This document shows positions 12,095 to 24,989 of a stretch of DNA of 64,000 nucleotides, piece by piece. This DNA is from Bimastos eiseni (Eukaryota > Annelida > Clitellata > Crassiclitellata > Lumbricidae), in assembly GCA_959347315.1 (NCBI GenBank), contig OY365815.1, forward strand, positions 20,508,803 through 20,572,802, given 5' to 3'. Both the position numbers and the translations under genes were made by a program. The first letter of the stretch is position 1, and each line of letters starts with the position of its first letter. The notes below the pieces were generated by a model that saw only the letters and a program-made list of their open reading frames with translations, was not told where the DNA came from and did not search any database.

Positions 12095-12545
12095 ATGACC
12101 ACAACGCCTCTGCCTCCTTGTGTTGTTTTGCCAATTATCCCATCTTCTCCTTCTCCTATTCCTTATTACCATCAAGCTTCCCAAACCATCAATAAGCTAC
12201 CATCAAGCTTCCTATACATGTTACCTTTCTTTTTTCTCTTTCCTCTCCTTCAAAGCTCATTCATCAATCTCACGATTGCTCACTTTTCTCTCCCTTCCAA
12301 CTTTTGAAAACTTCCCATTCATTTATCCTCGAGGCCTTTCTTCTATTTCCTCTTCATCCTCATCAGAATTATTAATCTCGTTCTCTTTCCATTTACCTTA
12401 TTGTTCTTCCTCTTAATCATCTCCCAGGTCTTTCTTTTTCCCTCTTGTTCAATCTCATTATCCTTCATCCTTCTCATATAAAGCCTCCTTGTCCTCCCCC
12501 TCCCCCTCAAACTTCTCCCTTCTCCACGGCCTTCCTTTACCTTTC
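12095..12545. repeat. Pyrimidine-rich low-complexity tract
   Basis: About 450 bp are dominated by TTCTCC, CTTCCT and TTTCTC on the plus strand. Open frames here are serine-, leucine- and phenylalanine-rich only because of this composition. Confidence 0.7.
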
Positions 12546-14046
12546 CTGAGGTTAATTGAAGGTCTGTCCAGCGGATGACACTGACAGACCCTTGCTTCAG
12601 TCTGAGGACAGAAGTGCTTTCATATCATTTGTTACAACACATCATAGGACTACATTTGTAGTCATGTCCAAAGGTGACTTCGTGGTCCCACTAAAAAGGG
12701 CCACTAAGCCAATGTAGCAGAGAACAAGACAACAGATCAACAACAATAGCAAACAGCTATTCAACTTTGTTAGCCACCGAATTTCTTGCATCTTAGCTAA
12801 GTAGGCAGGTAAGCAAGCCTTATTAGAAATGGAGACACGCAAAGGCATTGCATTTAGTTGAATGGATTACGTACAATGAGCCGCTTATATGGTGAACTCG
12901 TCCATAAAATGAAATCGTAATCTCGAAATTTCTAGAGCATCCAAAAAAGCAAAGTTGTGGGAATCATCTTATTCACAGGCACTAGACCAAAACAAAATCG
13001 ATAGGCAGAGGGTCAAGATCCAGGTATGCAGCCAAGGGGCAGACAGTCAGACGGCAAAGGTGGATGGTGCTCAGAGATGAAATGGCAAAAGAGACAGGGG
13101 AGGAAGAGAAGGAGGCATCAGGATAAGATAAATGATAAATGCTGTGTTATCAATTTTGAATAAAAGACCATTGGAGATGGCAACAAGAGGCGAGGTTTTA
13201 TTGAGTTTGTAGGCCAAAATTAAAACAGAATCAAATCTAAATCTATGCAACATTTTATATTGAAATGAGGTTGATGTACTTCACTTGAAACTGTAAATAA
13301 TTTAAGACATACATTTCTTGGGTAAATGCAGAGCACTGTACTATGACACTTGACCCAGACAGAGAATAAGTTTGGTCCATTGCCCGGTTACAATATTCTA
13401 AATTAAGCAGATGTGACAGCTGATATGAGACAATCAAAAAAATCATGTACTTCGTTGTCTTTGAGACAAAGGCAATGATTGTAATTTGCAACAAGTATAA
13501 ACTCATCATATGATATCATATCATTATCTACTTTTCCTTCTTCATCGTGTACACTGAGTAAACAAAGACATTGAATGAAGAATAATGCCAGTTTTCTTCC
13601 AAGCCTTCTTCAGAACTTGGAGGAACTGGCTGACCCCATATTATCATTCTTTTATGTGTGACCAGATTAATGTGTTGGGGATTTCTCTGGATGAAAAGTC
13701 AAGTATCATAACGTACAATCATATAATTACAAGCAGCATAATGTACATTTATATAATGGCCTTAATGATGACCTGGCTGACCCCATAGTAGTGATGAGAC
13801 AGTTTCTGTGGAGTCAAGATCAAGGTAAGACGGGTGGGACATCAAGACACTTATTTAGTAGTGGTTCTCAAAGATGTTTTGCTTTAGTCTTATGAACCAC
13901 TTTAAACCTTGTTATGTTTATTATGTTTGATGTTATATCAAAGCCAGCATGATAAATCTAAAGTATGATATGAGGTTCCATAATATGAGCATTTTGTGCA
14001 AAAAACTGGAAGTCCAAAGAAGAGACTTATTATGCTTTTCTTGAAA

Positions 14047-14258
14047 TATAGTTTGGCACAGTGGTCATTTGGCAAGAGAGCTTAGCCTATGATCCTGAGA
14101 GCACAGGTTCAAGCCTTACCAGAGGCAGTCACTGTGCAGGCACATTGAACAAGTCCCTCACTCACAATTGCTCTGAGGCAGTGACCTTCAGTCATAAGGT
14201 CGTAAACACTCTGAACTATGGAAGAAGGAAAATATAAAATTCAGTTGTATTGTATTCG
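14047..14258 (+). mobile_element. tRNA-derived SINE, family 1 (plus copy)
   Basis: The head TTTGGCACAGTGGTCATTTG is followed by the B-box-like AGGTTCAAGCC, then CAGTCACTGTGCAGG, TCATAAGGTCGTAAA and the tail TTGTATTGTATTCG. The order and spacing match the minus-strand copy at 1402-1610. Confidence 0.72.
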
Positions 14259-14447
14259 AAAATGTGCCTGCAGGGCCTGGTTGAACATAGCACCCTGTTA
14301 CACAGGAGCCACATCAGCATCTTATGTTAATAAGGTGATCAGTGGCAGAAACAATTTTTTTAAACAGTTCTCGCAGTTCAAATGGCTCTTACTTCCTGTT
14401 ACATGTTCATTCTGCTTCAGTTTTATAGACAGCACATTGCTGTATCG

Positions 14448-14492
14448 GGTATCGTGTGATCAACAATGGTATCGTGTGATCAACAATGGTTT
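14448..14492. repeat. 21-bp tandem duplication
   Basis: GTATCGTGTGATCAACAATG occurs twice head to tail, followed by TTTATAAAAAAAAA. Confidence 0.9.
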
Positions 14493-15481
14493 ATAAAAAA
14501 AAATTTTCCTTAACATTTCCGTCAGTAGCAGTGTGAACACAGGTTGTGTTAGTAAACAGCCTGACTGCAAATATCGATGCTGACTATAAAAATATTCAGC
14601 CTCCATACACAGGACGATTGATGTGTCACGCAAATGAATCCTGTGTTGATGAAGTGTTCTCATCTATGGCTCCTTCAGTGACAGCGTCTACCATCCACTG
14701 CCACTCAATAGCATTTCCAATACCTCAAGAGCTCTGATCAAATAGAAGCAACCAAGCACAATAAATGCTTCACTGGCATCATAAGAACCTGGTCAATATA
14801 AACAAAAGAGGTTAACTGACGTGCAGAATGGTTTGTCGAATGTGCCAACTAACTGGAACTTGACCAAAACTCCATTTAGATCTGACCTGGTCGGACCGTA
14901 AAGAAAAAGGAAGTGATCAAAAACTTGTTTACAAGCCACAAAGCAATGGAGTCTCACAAATAATGTTGTGTGCTGATTTTGCAAACATTACATTCTAATG
15001 TAAAGTAATTACAAATTGTATAGTACCTCGTCTAGAGTAACTCATCAGAGATGGCCTTGAAATAATAACGGAAACCCAGGATCAAACATTTAAGGTCTTC
15101 TAGTCTTACGAAATAGAGGCAAAGAAAGACCATCAAGTTCATGTCATAAGAAGCTAGATAGCCTACTCCAGAAGGCTTCACTGACCTCAGCAAAGCAACC
15201 AAAAAAGATCATCTCTCACAGCATCTGATTAGTAAATACCAGCTTTCTAGAAACTAACATGAAACAAGAACACTCTTAGTTTGTATGTCAATTGATAATC
15301 AAATTGGTGGTATTATGCAAGAACACATAAAAGGTAAACTAGACAACTGCCTGCTTCTATAAGAGCATTTAAGCAGACTATAGTAAATGACAGCACCATA
15401 TCTATTTAGCACGATTCTTACATGGAGCACTTCCATTCAAGGGCACCCATTCAAACAGGATGATGTATTAAAGGCTCTCAC

Positions 15482-16334
15482 CAGGGATGTGGTCTCGAGA
15501 CCGCAGTCTTGGTCAAGAGACAGTCTCAAGACCGGATAACTGCGGTCTTGGTCTCGAATGCTTCGGTCTTGGTCTTGGACCATTGGTTTTGGTCTCAGTC
15601 TTGGTCTCAAATGCGTCGGTCTTGGTCTTAAAGGAATGGTCTTGGGATTGGTCTCTGTCATAAATGACCGTTCTTGGTCATTTGCCATATCAGAGCAATT
15701 TTTCGATATTTGTCGGTTATTTTTAGATTATTAGAGACACTGGATGTTTAGGCTTTACGCGATTGCTATCGATTTATGGCGTGCTGACCAAGCTAATAGA
15801 TCTTTATATGCAAGTTACTGCGGACAGGAAAAAAATGCATTTGTAACAGACCCAGCTATTTCAAAATTTGCTTTCACAAATTTAAAGGTTTTGCAACAAT
15901 CTAATATTTATATTGTCGGCCACGTGTAGACACTGCAGTTAATCTACTATTCCGAGGTCTATGGTACAAGTACACCATTCAAATGGAACGTTAAGCGACT
16001 TGTTGAGATGTCTTAAAATATTTACCTATCATATACTGTAAGTAATTTATAGTGTGATATTCTCGAGCCGATGCCGAAAGCTGAACCAGCAAAAGTTCAG
16101 AGTGGCTGATAAAACTGTTTTCCGGACCATTATTAAGATTAGTATTCTTCAGATATACAATTAAAGCGTGTTATACCGTTTTAGCATCTTAATAAATTGA
16201 ATTGTCTATAAAAAAAGAGTATCAGTCTTGCTTGGTCTGGGACCATCGGTTTTGGTCTTGGACCATCTGCTCTTGGTCTTGGACCTCTCAGTCTTGGTCT
16301 CGGTCATGAATTTTTTGTCTCGTGCCCAACACTG
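15482..16334 (+). mobile_element. Non-autonomous hAT-like element with GGTCTTGGTC-array ends (copy 1)
   Basis: The element starts CAGGGATGTG and ends CCCAACACTG. The two termini are imperfect inverted repeats (7 of 10). Flanking octamers GCTCTCAC (15474-15481) and GATCTCAC (16335-16342) match 7 of 8, as an 8-bp hAT target duplication would. Both ends carry arrays of GGTCTTGGTCTC-type motifs (15490-15680 and 16225-16310), oriented so that GGTCTTGGTC is read on the plus strand. The roughly 500-bp core has no transposase. A second copy in inverse orientation lies at 48135-49372, where core segments such as CCATTTCAAAATTTGC-like stretches recur. Confidence 0.75.
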
Positions 16335-17082
16335 GATCTCACTTGATCGATACATTAAATGATGAGCAGGGATCGAGACCGTACGATCACTGCCGATCTG
16401 TCCAATCACAATAGAAAAATTGTACATGTACATTTCTCCAGATCTCAATGTTGCTATTTGCGTGGAAGGATCCAAGAACAAGTAAGTGATAATGAGTTAT
16501 GGTCAATAACAATACACAGCAGAAAAACTGGAAAAGTAACCCTTAAGCCAGCTGAATCATTTGCTCTGGATATCATAACTTCTGTAGAGCACCTTAATCA
16601 ATTATCTACCTTAATCAAGCATCAACTTCAATCAAATATTTACCTTAACAAATACAACTACCATAATAAAAATATCAACCCTAAACATATAATTATTTAC
16701 ATTAACAAAATAACTACCTAAATCAAATATCTAACTTACTGCATGGCAATAAGCTGAGTAAGACCAAGATAATGACCGATCTCTTTAAAACATTTGCAGA
16801 CCTTTATCCTAGAGTGATAATAACTCCTGCAATGATTCACTGTGTTCTGCTAAAACGTTAAAAAGTTTCAGATTCTCTTAAAGTATCGCACATAAGCAGA
16901 TCTGGATATACAGTCAGCAAAGGGTTCAAACAGTATCCCTTCACGACCCATCCAGTCAGTTCTTCTGTGGACCCACCACTGCCGAACACACTCAATATCC
17001 TTCTGACCTGTAATTCAATTTCAGTAGAGCATCATCTGTCGACATGCCTCCTCTGCCTCATCCACCATTGCTCACCCCACCA

Positions 17083-17146
17083 AACCCCCCCACCCACCCC
17101 CACCCACCCCCACCCACCCCCACCCACCCCCACCCACCCCCACCCC
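17083..17146. repeat. 10-bp CACCCACCCC minisatellite
   Basis: Six or so perfect copies of CACCCACCCC. The G-rich minus strand (GGGGTGGGTG) has closely spaced G runs capable of G-quadruplex pairing. Confidence 0.92.
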
Positions 17147-19614
17147 TATAGGCAGAGAGCAGGAAGATCTTGTTTGCAAGGCTCTATTGCAGTCAAGCCT
17201 AAGGCTGACCCATGGCATAATACACCCCACAAAGACAGTGACACAGAGTAGGAAGGGCTAGGGGTAGACGAAGAACTTCTTCCCACCACTCAGGAAGCCT
17301 TGAATTATTACCCTCCCAGATCAGCAACAGGTACATGTATGTCATGTGGTAATATGGAAGCCCATAATAATATGATCTGAAAACATTATTAACCTTTGTA
17401 ATGACTGCAACTGAAAACACATCATAAACAAATCCAGACAGATTGACAGACACAAACACACACAGACCAACAACACAGACACACAATCAAGTAAAAAAGC
17501 TGAACAGATAAATACATACATACAGATATATACAGACATACATACATACAGACAGACAGACAGACAGATAAACAGACTGACATGAGAGGGTACATCATAC
17601 AACAAAGGATATACATCGAACTGCAACAAAAGTAAATATCAGTCTAAAGAAAGCCATTGTCAGCCTATGCTCTGCTTCCTCCATTTCTGTTTCCCCATCC
17701 TATTTGTGCATTTTCTGTAATCTCTCTACATGTCTTTGTCTCTGCCTGCCTTTATCTCTCCCTGTGACATGTACGCATCTCTGTTCATCTTTGGCTGCCA
17801 ACTCATCAAACAACGGTTCCTGGTTCCCTGATCAATTCTTCAGGATCACCTCTTCTAGTGTCATCGGAAATCAGCAAAATCGATCATTTCATGCGATGCT
17901 ATTTACGTCATTTACTCTTGTGCTAAAGTCTTTGTGACATGCAGGTGTTGCTAAACAGAGCAATGCCTAGTAAGGGTCATGAACCGCCATTGCTGCAGAA
18001 TAACATCGAATCGGTTGCTTTAGATTCTGCTGTAGAGCAGCAGCTGATGACTGAGCTTTGTGAAGAAGAACAAGCAGAGTGATGGATAGAGTGATGGTTA
18101 AATGGTAAAATAGATGAATGAATTGATGAGTGAATGGATGAAGACGCCAGTCCTAGTGTCAATCCATACATGGACGATATTAGACAGATAGACAGACGGC
18201 CAGCCAGATAAACATCGTAAAGAACAATAGAGATCAGGGTGCCTGAGGAGCAAACAGAAGAACAATGAAGGTAATCGGAATGGTGGTTGTCAGTGCAAGG
18301 TAAGTGTTGATGGCTGCAGACGCCTGCCCTGTAGCAGCAGCAGCGCAGCAGCAGTGGCAGCAACCACAAGCAGTCACGGTGGGATGCTTAACAAGACACC
18401 ACCTTCCCAGTTTATGGTCATCTGCCACACAGTTGATAGGAAACTGATTAGTCTCCACCTGTATATAAGCCATTCTCCTCTAAGACATACAACACATCCT
18501 CCAATCATCATCATCACCGTCGCCGCCGTCACCGCCGTCGTCGACGTCATCGTCATCATCAACAACAACAAAACCAGCTTTCATAGACGCAGGTGTACTG
18601 CTGAACTTCTCACAAAGATATCAATGATCTGCGACCATGATCGCCTAATGGTTCATTATGATAACAGTTCAACATGAATCAGCCAGGAATCAAACTTAAA
18701 TGCTAGTATATATAGCCATAACAATAATAATTAAAATATTAACAACATTAACAGTAATAATGATAATAACAATGAAAATAATAATAGTGCACATATTTAA
18801 AATAATAATAATCGAAATCATGAAATGAAGATTTAGAAACAAGAAGACAAAGATTTAGAAATAAGAATAGGAAATAAAAGAAGAAAAGACAAAGGAAGAT
18901 GACCAAGAATGGTAATAAACTTAGAAGAAGTTTAGTACATGCAGTAGGTGGGATAAGAAGCTTAGTACATGTGGCAGGGGGTGTGATCGAATTGTAGCGG
19001 ACCCTAGCAGTAGCCACCATGATGACATTAAGTAACATTGGTGCAGGCCATCTTCACAGCTCTTCAAATCACTAGAAAAACAACATCTACTGACCTCCGT
19101 GACCCCAAAAGTATCAGATGCCATGATGAAAGCAGCTCAGGTCAAGGGTCAAATCTATGAATTGCTCTGCTGTGACAACAGAGGAGGATTTGCCAGACGG
19201 ACAAAGAGAGCCAATTAAGTGGCCCTCCCCTAGGAGATATTTATTTAGCAGACTTCAGATATTGTAACCAAGTGCTTTGTCATTATCTACCTCCTCCTCC
19301 TCTTTCTCTTCCTCCTCCTCTCCTATCTACCTCATCCCAGTCTTCCTACTCCTCTTCTATCTAGGTCCATAAAATGCTGTAATTTGGATCAGAATTTATG
19401 AGGTAAATTAGCATGTAGGTAATTACAGGCCATGTCAAGAGATACAATCCAATGATGATGCACCCTCACTGGTAACATCATTAACCCCAAACGTTACTGC
19501 ACTACACCCTCTCTTCCATGTAAGTGGTATCACTGCAACAAAAGCAGTAGCAGTGCACAAACTCTACCCATTCCCATGTTATACCAACTCAAAGATTTCC
19601 TTTTTGATCAGGCC

Positions 19615-19692
19615 TGGTTTGGGAGCGCCTCTGATAAGAGGCCTCTTGAAGAAGCGCTATATAAATTGCACTGATTGATTAATTGATTGATA
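19615..19692 (+). mobile_element. 3' end of GCGCTATATAAAT-tail retroposon
   Basis: GAAGAAGCGCTATATAAATT is followed by GCACTGATTGATTAATTGAT, the classic 3' end with a TGAT tail. The upstream body (GGAGCGCCTCTGATAAGAGG) contains a short hairpin. It is plus-oriented, opposite to the copies at 2816, 22435, 51835 and 52255. Confidence 0.6.
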
Positions 19693-22424
19693 CCAGAATT
19701 TCATGTTTTATTATGTTAAAATGTGTCATTACATTTGTCAGCAGTTTCAGTAAATGCAAGTACTAAATTTAATCTAATTAAGTTTAACTACAAACATGAA
19801 AATGTTTTTTTTGTACCATGGCCATAACCAAGAAGCAATTTCAGGGAGTTTCCATTGGGCATGGTCACATGGTAAGTTTTTAAACGTTTGATGTTTCACA
19901 AATTATTCATTTTTGAAGTTGAAACCCATAAAAAGCTAACTATGCCTGATTTGCAGTTCATTCATAAGAATTCCAGGAAGACCATTGCAGCTGTTGTTCA
20001 CACATTCTGTAGTCTTTAAGGGCCAAACAGTAAGTGGCCTTCAGTAGAATTAAAATATATTACCCGAATCAGAAGACAAGAACTAAACCTGGCACCAGAG
20101 ATAACAGAACACAGGAGAAATATGTGCAGATAAGGAGCTTTTCCGCCAATTTTCACCACCTAACTGTGCAGATTTTCAACAAGCTATATATCACATTAAA
20201 AATCACATTAAAACAACTTAAATAAAGATCAGCAGAAATACTAGAAAGAAACAGAAATGTAACTGCAGCAACCAAGTTGATTCTATGTCTGCCACCCCTT
20301 TCTATCTCCTTCTCTCTCTGCCTGTCTCAGTAATTGTCTTGATATTTCTAGTAAAATCTTGTACAATTCCTTTTAAAAACTTAGCATGCTTCATAGTCTA
20401 CATTAAGTTTAACCCACTCTTAACATTCACACAACAGCAACAACACCAACTGAAAAATTCCAAGAGAAACATAACTGGATTAAACTAGAGAGAGATTTAG
20501 GTTACAGCTCCTAATGTTCTCAAAATTGCAATCAGATGAGAAGTGTCTGATTGAAATCACATGATAATGAAGAAATTGGAAATCGAGGCAATATTGATAT
20601 TACTATCTATGAGAAAAATGTCACAAACATGGAAACTTGATAAGCCAGAAATTGGCTTGGAAAGCTGTTATGCATAAATTGTTCCCAAATAGTTTTGTGC
20701 ATAATGTTCAATATATCAATCAAAAGGTTAGTTTTTAAACTTCAGAGTATAACTAAATTTGCAGGTATAAAGCAAGTTAGGTAGATAATAAACAAGAGTT
20801 CACTCAAGGATTTCCAAACATATTATCCAGATGATTTCATGGACTGCACATCATAATGGGCTAAAATTATCCGTTATCATGGACCATGTATAGATCAGTT
20901 AGGCAGAATCTGGATGCTGATAAACAACCTGCAGTATGTGGAGACATCGGAAGCTCTATGAACTAGGGATCGGCCATATTGATATTGGCACATGACCAAT
21001 TACAGCAATAACGCACAGTTGAAATTAAAGAATATATTCAGTTGATAATAAATAAAAGTATTAACTAATAAACTTATGAACAGTACACAGAGTCGTGAAC
21101 GTAGCAGAGTTGTACATATTGAATAGTTTTAACTTCTGCTAGCTGTGATAAAAACATGCAGTTAAAAAAAATAGTCCACCTTTTCAGTCAAATCTACGGC
21201 AATTTTAAACCAATTCTCGAATTTTGCTGGCTTTCTGAGGACTTTCTCATGCATGGTCATATGCAACTCAAATTGCACAGTTGGATTCAAGCAAGCTATT
21301 GAAATGCAGATCTTACTGCAATGCTTGCTGCTGCAAATTCCTACACATCAGTAATAGCATTAACAGCTCATTGTTGCTCTATTGTACCTGTTACATAATC
21401 AGTAACCAGGTCAAGAACTGAACCATAAAATGTTACAAAAACGGAAGTCAATGTGCTTGTGTAGCTGGTCCTGTACTGGTTCCGCACTCATTATTACAGA
21501 GTGCTGAGTTTTTTGCAATGCAGTTCACAGAGATAAAAAGACCTCTGTTGACTATTGACATCAAAAGATCAAAGTCCATGATAGTCTGCTGACAATAACG
21601 ACTGTACATGTATAGTCTCTAAATAGTGAGCTCGAAGGAGATACATTGAAACATTCTCTTGATTACAGTATCCATTTTGACATGCTCAGAAGTTTTGGCC
21701 AACAGATCCTTTGCTTTGGTGATGCTGTTTTTTGTGTTTCCGGACACTTCAAAACAGGAAAAAAGCTTCTAACTCAAAAATGATGGTGCTAGACTGTCAG
21801 AAACAATTGGTCAGTGGCAATTTTACCATGGAACGACAGCCGCAAAACTGTCCTCGTGAAACAAGTGAGAACCTATTTCAGACACGAAAAAGCTACTGAA
21901 ATTGACAATTGGAGAAACAGATTCGGCACCCACCAGACGAAGTGCAAACAACTAATCACACATAGATAATCACATGACATTTAATCCCAATGACAGATTC
22001 TCACTTTCTGTGTAATCACACGCAACACTTATTCCCATGCACGATGATAAAATGAAGCGACCGTATAGAAGAGAATTGATTTTAATCAACCGCAATGACT
22101 ATGTCTGTGACCATACAAATAATATAAGCGCTAAGACAGTGTTCGTGCTACAGAAAAATTGCAGTTGCATGTAGCTAAAATGGGTCATCTGCTGCAAAAA
22201 TGTCAAATGCTAAAAAGGTCAGTCTATTTATGAGACAGATGAGCCAAGGCACCCAATTACTGCAGCACCTTAGCAGCCCAGTATAGATTGACAGCACGTG
22301 CCATGCATTGCCTTAATTCCAGATATTTCTTCCTTTGAGTTTGCTGAACTCCTGATAAACCATGTGTAGATAGGTAGTTTTCTGACTACCTATCCTTGAA
22401 AATGCCATTCAAGATGTAATGTAA

Positions 22425-22600
22425 TGCAATCGAGCATTTATATAGTGCCCCTTCAAGATAAAAATGTCCATAAAGTCAAATGATGACAACTGAAACAAGG
22501 CTTGATGACCCTCTACAGCGTTTGTCCTGCGAGCAACACCGTGTGCTGCTGCCTGATGTTGGTTTCAATGATGCACAAGAAATATACTTGGTCCAAATAA
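22425..22600 (-). mobile_element. Retroposon with GCACTATATAAAT tail
   Basis: On the plus strand TGTAATGTAATGCAATCGAG is followed by CATTTATATAGTGCCCCTTC, the same junction as at 2850 and 51855. The element therefore reads on the minus strand. The far boundary is unclear. Confidence 0.5.
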
Positions 22601-23470
22601 GTGCCACTTCCCGCCCTGCGTCGTCCACCGATGTAGGTGTGTTTGAAGTAAGAGAGCAACTCTGGCATGCTTATTTTTGATTAGGTGTCACACGATTATG
22701 TGGCCAGTGATAATCTGTCCCTACGATTAAGTGTTGTTTTTTAAGTGTCACACAATTATCTGCTGCATGATTTAATGTCATGGAACCACAGCTTTGTAAT
22801 ACGTCTGGTGAATAAGTAAAAAATTCTATTCATATGAACTGAAAAGATTTCAGCTACAAGCAACTTCAGTGAATTTACGCTAAGTTAACAGGAAACTGCT
22901 GATAAGTCATTGGATTTTGAGTTGAATGTCATGTTAACTGATTTTTCATATGGGATTAACATAGTTGGTAATACTCAGATACAAATAACACTCCAAAATC
23001 AAATGATGAACTACGTAGATCAATATCAAAACTATTTTCTTCAGTAAAGGCCAATAATAAGAACATTTTTTTTCAACAAATCTTGTATGAATTTATAAAC
23101 ATTGACTCCATGAAACCCTATGCAATCTTGATGCATGTAGTAAAAACAGCAACAGAAATATAACAGTAGACTGGCCTTCCTTTTGGGAATTATGACAGCT
23201 TAATAGACTGGCATGGTAATCAAATTAACAGAGTGGTGAAGGCCGAACTAAACGGCGGCAGCATCAGTTCACACCAGACCCTTACCACCAAAGAAGTAAG
23301 CTCCATAATGTGACCCAGATGTTGTACAAGTAGTTCTAGAGATTCTAAGGTATTCATATTCACAACTGTGAGTCTAAACCAGGAGTCAGCAGCACATAAA
23401 AGACCGACAGCATTACCAAGAACAGATGGAAATAGGACAGTAACTTTTCCTGGCTTCACCTGGCAAAGCA

Positions 23471-23866
23471 GATCAACCGTTGACAAGATGCAAAGGGTTA
23501 ACAACAGGCTGAAGTCAACAATTCTCTGAGCAAAAGCAATCACCAAGTAAAGACACTATCTCAATGAAACACTTGTGACATACCACCAACCATAGCAAAC
23601 AAATAAAAGCAAATCAAATGTTGACAAGACTCAAAGTTAACACTGGAATTAACAGCTCACTGAGCAGAACAATCTCCATGCTAGAAGACTCTATCTCAGA
23701 GCGAACAGGTCTTTGTACATGGCCAGCCAAAGCAAGAAGATCAACTGGTGAGAAGATACAAAAAGGTCAAGAGGCTGGAATAATACTCATTGAAGAAAAT
23801 GATATTCAGGCAAGAAGATCTTATCTCAACACCTCATGGCCAGCTATAAAGTCAATGCTGCGATAG
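23471..23866. repeat. Three diverged tandem copies of a ~130-140 bp unit
   Basis: Units begin near 23471, 23611 and 23739. Each carries (G)ATCAA, then TTGACAAGA or GAGAAGATA, a CT(G)AA block, an ACTCATTG/TCACTGAG block and CTATCTCA/TTATCTCA at matching distances. Divergence is high, so the array is old. The open frames across it on both strands have no recognised domain. Confidence 0.55.
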
Positions 23867-23891
23867 GCTAGAAAACCAAACTCTGCCACTG

Positions 23892-23950
23892 GTTGTACTC
23901 TGCCAGTGCCAGTCCCAAGCCTGGATAAAGGAGGAGGGCGACGCTAATGG
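23892..23950. repeat. Dispersed repeat end sharing CCAAGCCTGGATAAA
   Basis: GCCAGTCCCAAGCCTGGATA followed by AAGGAGGAGGGCGACG recurs almost unchanged at 58146-58195. It looks like the conserved end of a dispersed retroelement family. Confidence 0.5.
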
Positions 23951-24277
23951 TCTTTGTTACCACACAGCCTCGTTATATTGCAACTACTAATACTACTACT
24001 ACTACTAGAAAGCCACAAACAGCAGAACCTTAGATCCTGCAGGTTCACTTGTAGGCCTACATGTAGGCTGCTGTCTGAGTGTGTGATTGTTCTGTGGAAG
24101 AAGGTGTTGACAACTCAATTCTTCCATTGATAAACAGAAGCAAAATGTAGAACCACAAACAACATTGAAAGAAGTCATCAAATCCATAAAAGTCAAACAC
24201 CAAACTTTTGATATTAGGTGAGAAATTTGGCTGCAATTATAATAGAAAAAATTGGAATAGAATTAATTAATTATGAA

Positions 24278-24720
24278 TTATATTGATTCATAGTCCTGTT
24301 CAAGGCTACTGAGCAAAAAAGAATTATAGTGGAAAAAACACAGCGCCAACGGGAGCCTACTCCAGAAGAAGGGACCAACTACCGAGTTGGCACAATTCTG
24401 CTCAGTAGCTATGAAGGCAAAAGGGATGATGAGCACACCTCTCTCTGTAAAGTGGTGACCCAGTGCACTCAAGGTATGGTAGCACAGGTCACGAAAGAGG
24501 CTGGGGCGAGGTCCAGCGAGGACCGCCAGACCAAAGCGAAGATCCTGTATGAGACCCGCTTGGGAAGGGAGCCAGTGGAGCACATTCAACATATAGCCAG
24601 AGATGTGGCCAAATTTCAGATTGTATCTAGCAAGACGTGCGGCAGGACCTGGTCTAGGCACCCCAACCGCCCAGCTGGGAGCCTACATAGAGTGAGCAGC
24701 AGCATTCTAGTCGGGCCATG
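24278..24720 (-). pseudogene. Degraded C-terminal end of a non-LTR retrotransposon reverse transcriptase
   Basis: The minus-strand frame contains VLHWLPSQAGL and later NSVVGPFFWSRLPLALC, matching the conserved LHWLP...GP.(F)WN.LP tail after the polymerase domain of Jockey/CR1-like elements. The order and the spacing of about 75 residues are right, but catalytic palm motifs are absent and the surrounding frame is interrupted. It is a 5'-truncated dead copy. This is an assignment from family memory, not a database search. Confidence 0.65.
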
Positions 24721-24989
24721 ATGAAGCAGTGTTAAACAACTGTGAAAGATAAGTGACTAATTGAATGTCTAATCCTACAGAGGCAGAGTCATAAGGGATG
24801 AACTAAGACAAGTTGATGGTTGGCAACATGTCAAGAAGGGAGTGAGGGTCATCAAATCATAAATCACTTCATCTAAGAATTCTGTTAATGTATTCAGAAA
24901 AAGAAGAGCAGTCCAACTGATGGGAATGAAATGTTGTCAACTTAGTTTTCTAGTCTCACTCACAATTAATTGGTTTTGTATTCATCAAA

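Larger units (their letters stand above)
8469..24277. other. 15.8 kb with no supported gene
   Basis: Both strands were read. Only SINEs, the hAT-like element at 15482-16334, minisatellites and low-complexity tracts are supported. Low-complexity tracts include CTGT/CTCT near 9330-9420, degenerate GGAC/AGATAG near 9640-9730, pyrimidine-rich 12095-12545, degenerate ATGG 18080-18150 and AAT 18720-18810. A minus-strand helical open frame at 11233-11436 is unrecognised and has no convincing splice or start context. Confidence 0.55.

Noticed and set aside
12095..12416. Two overlapping 70-98-codon frames
   Set aside because: They are Ser/Phe/Leu/Pro-rich products of a pyrimidine-rich tract.
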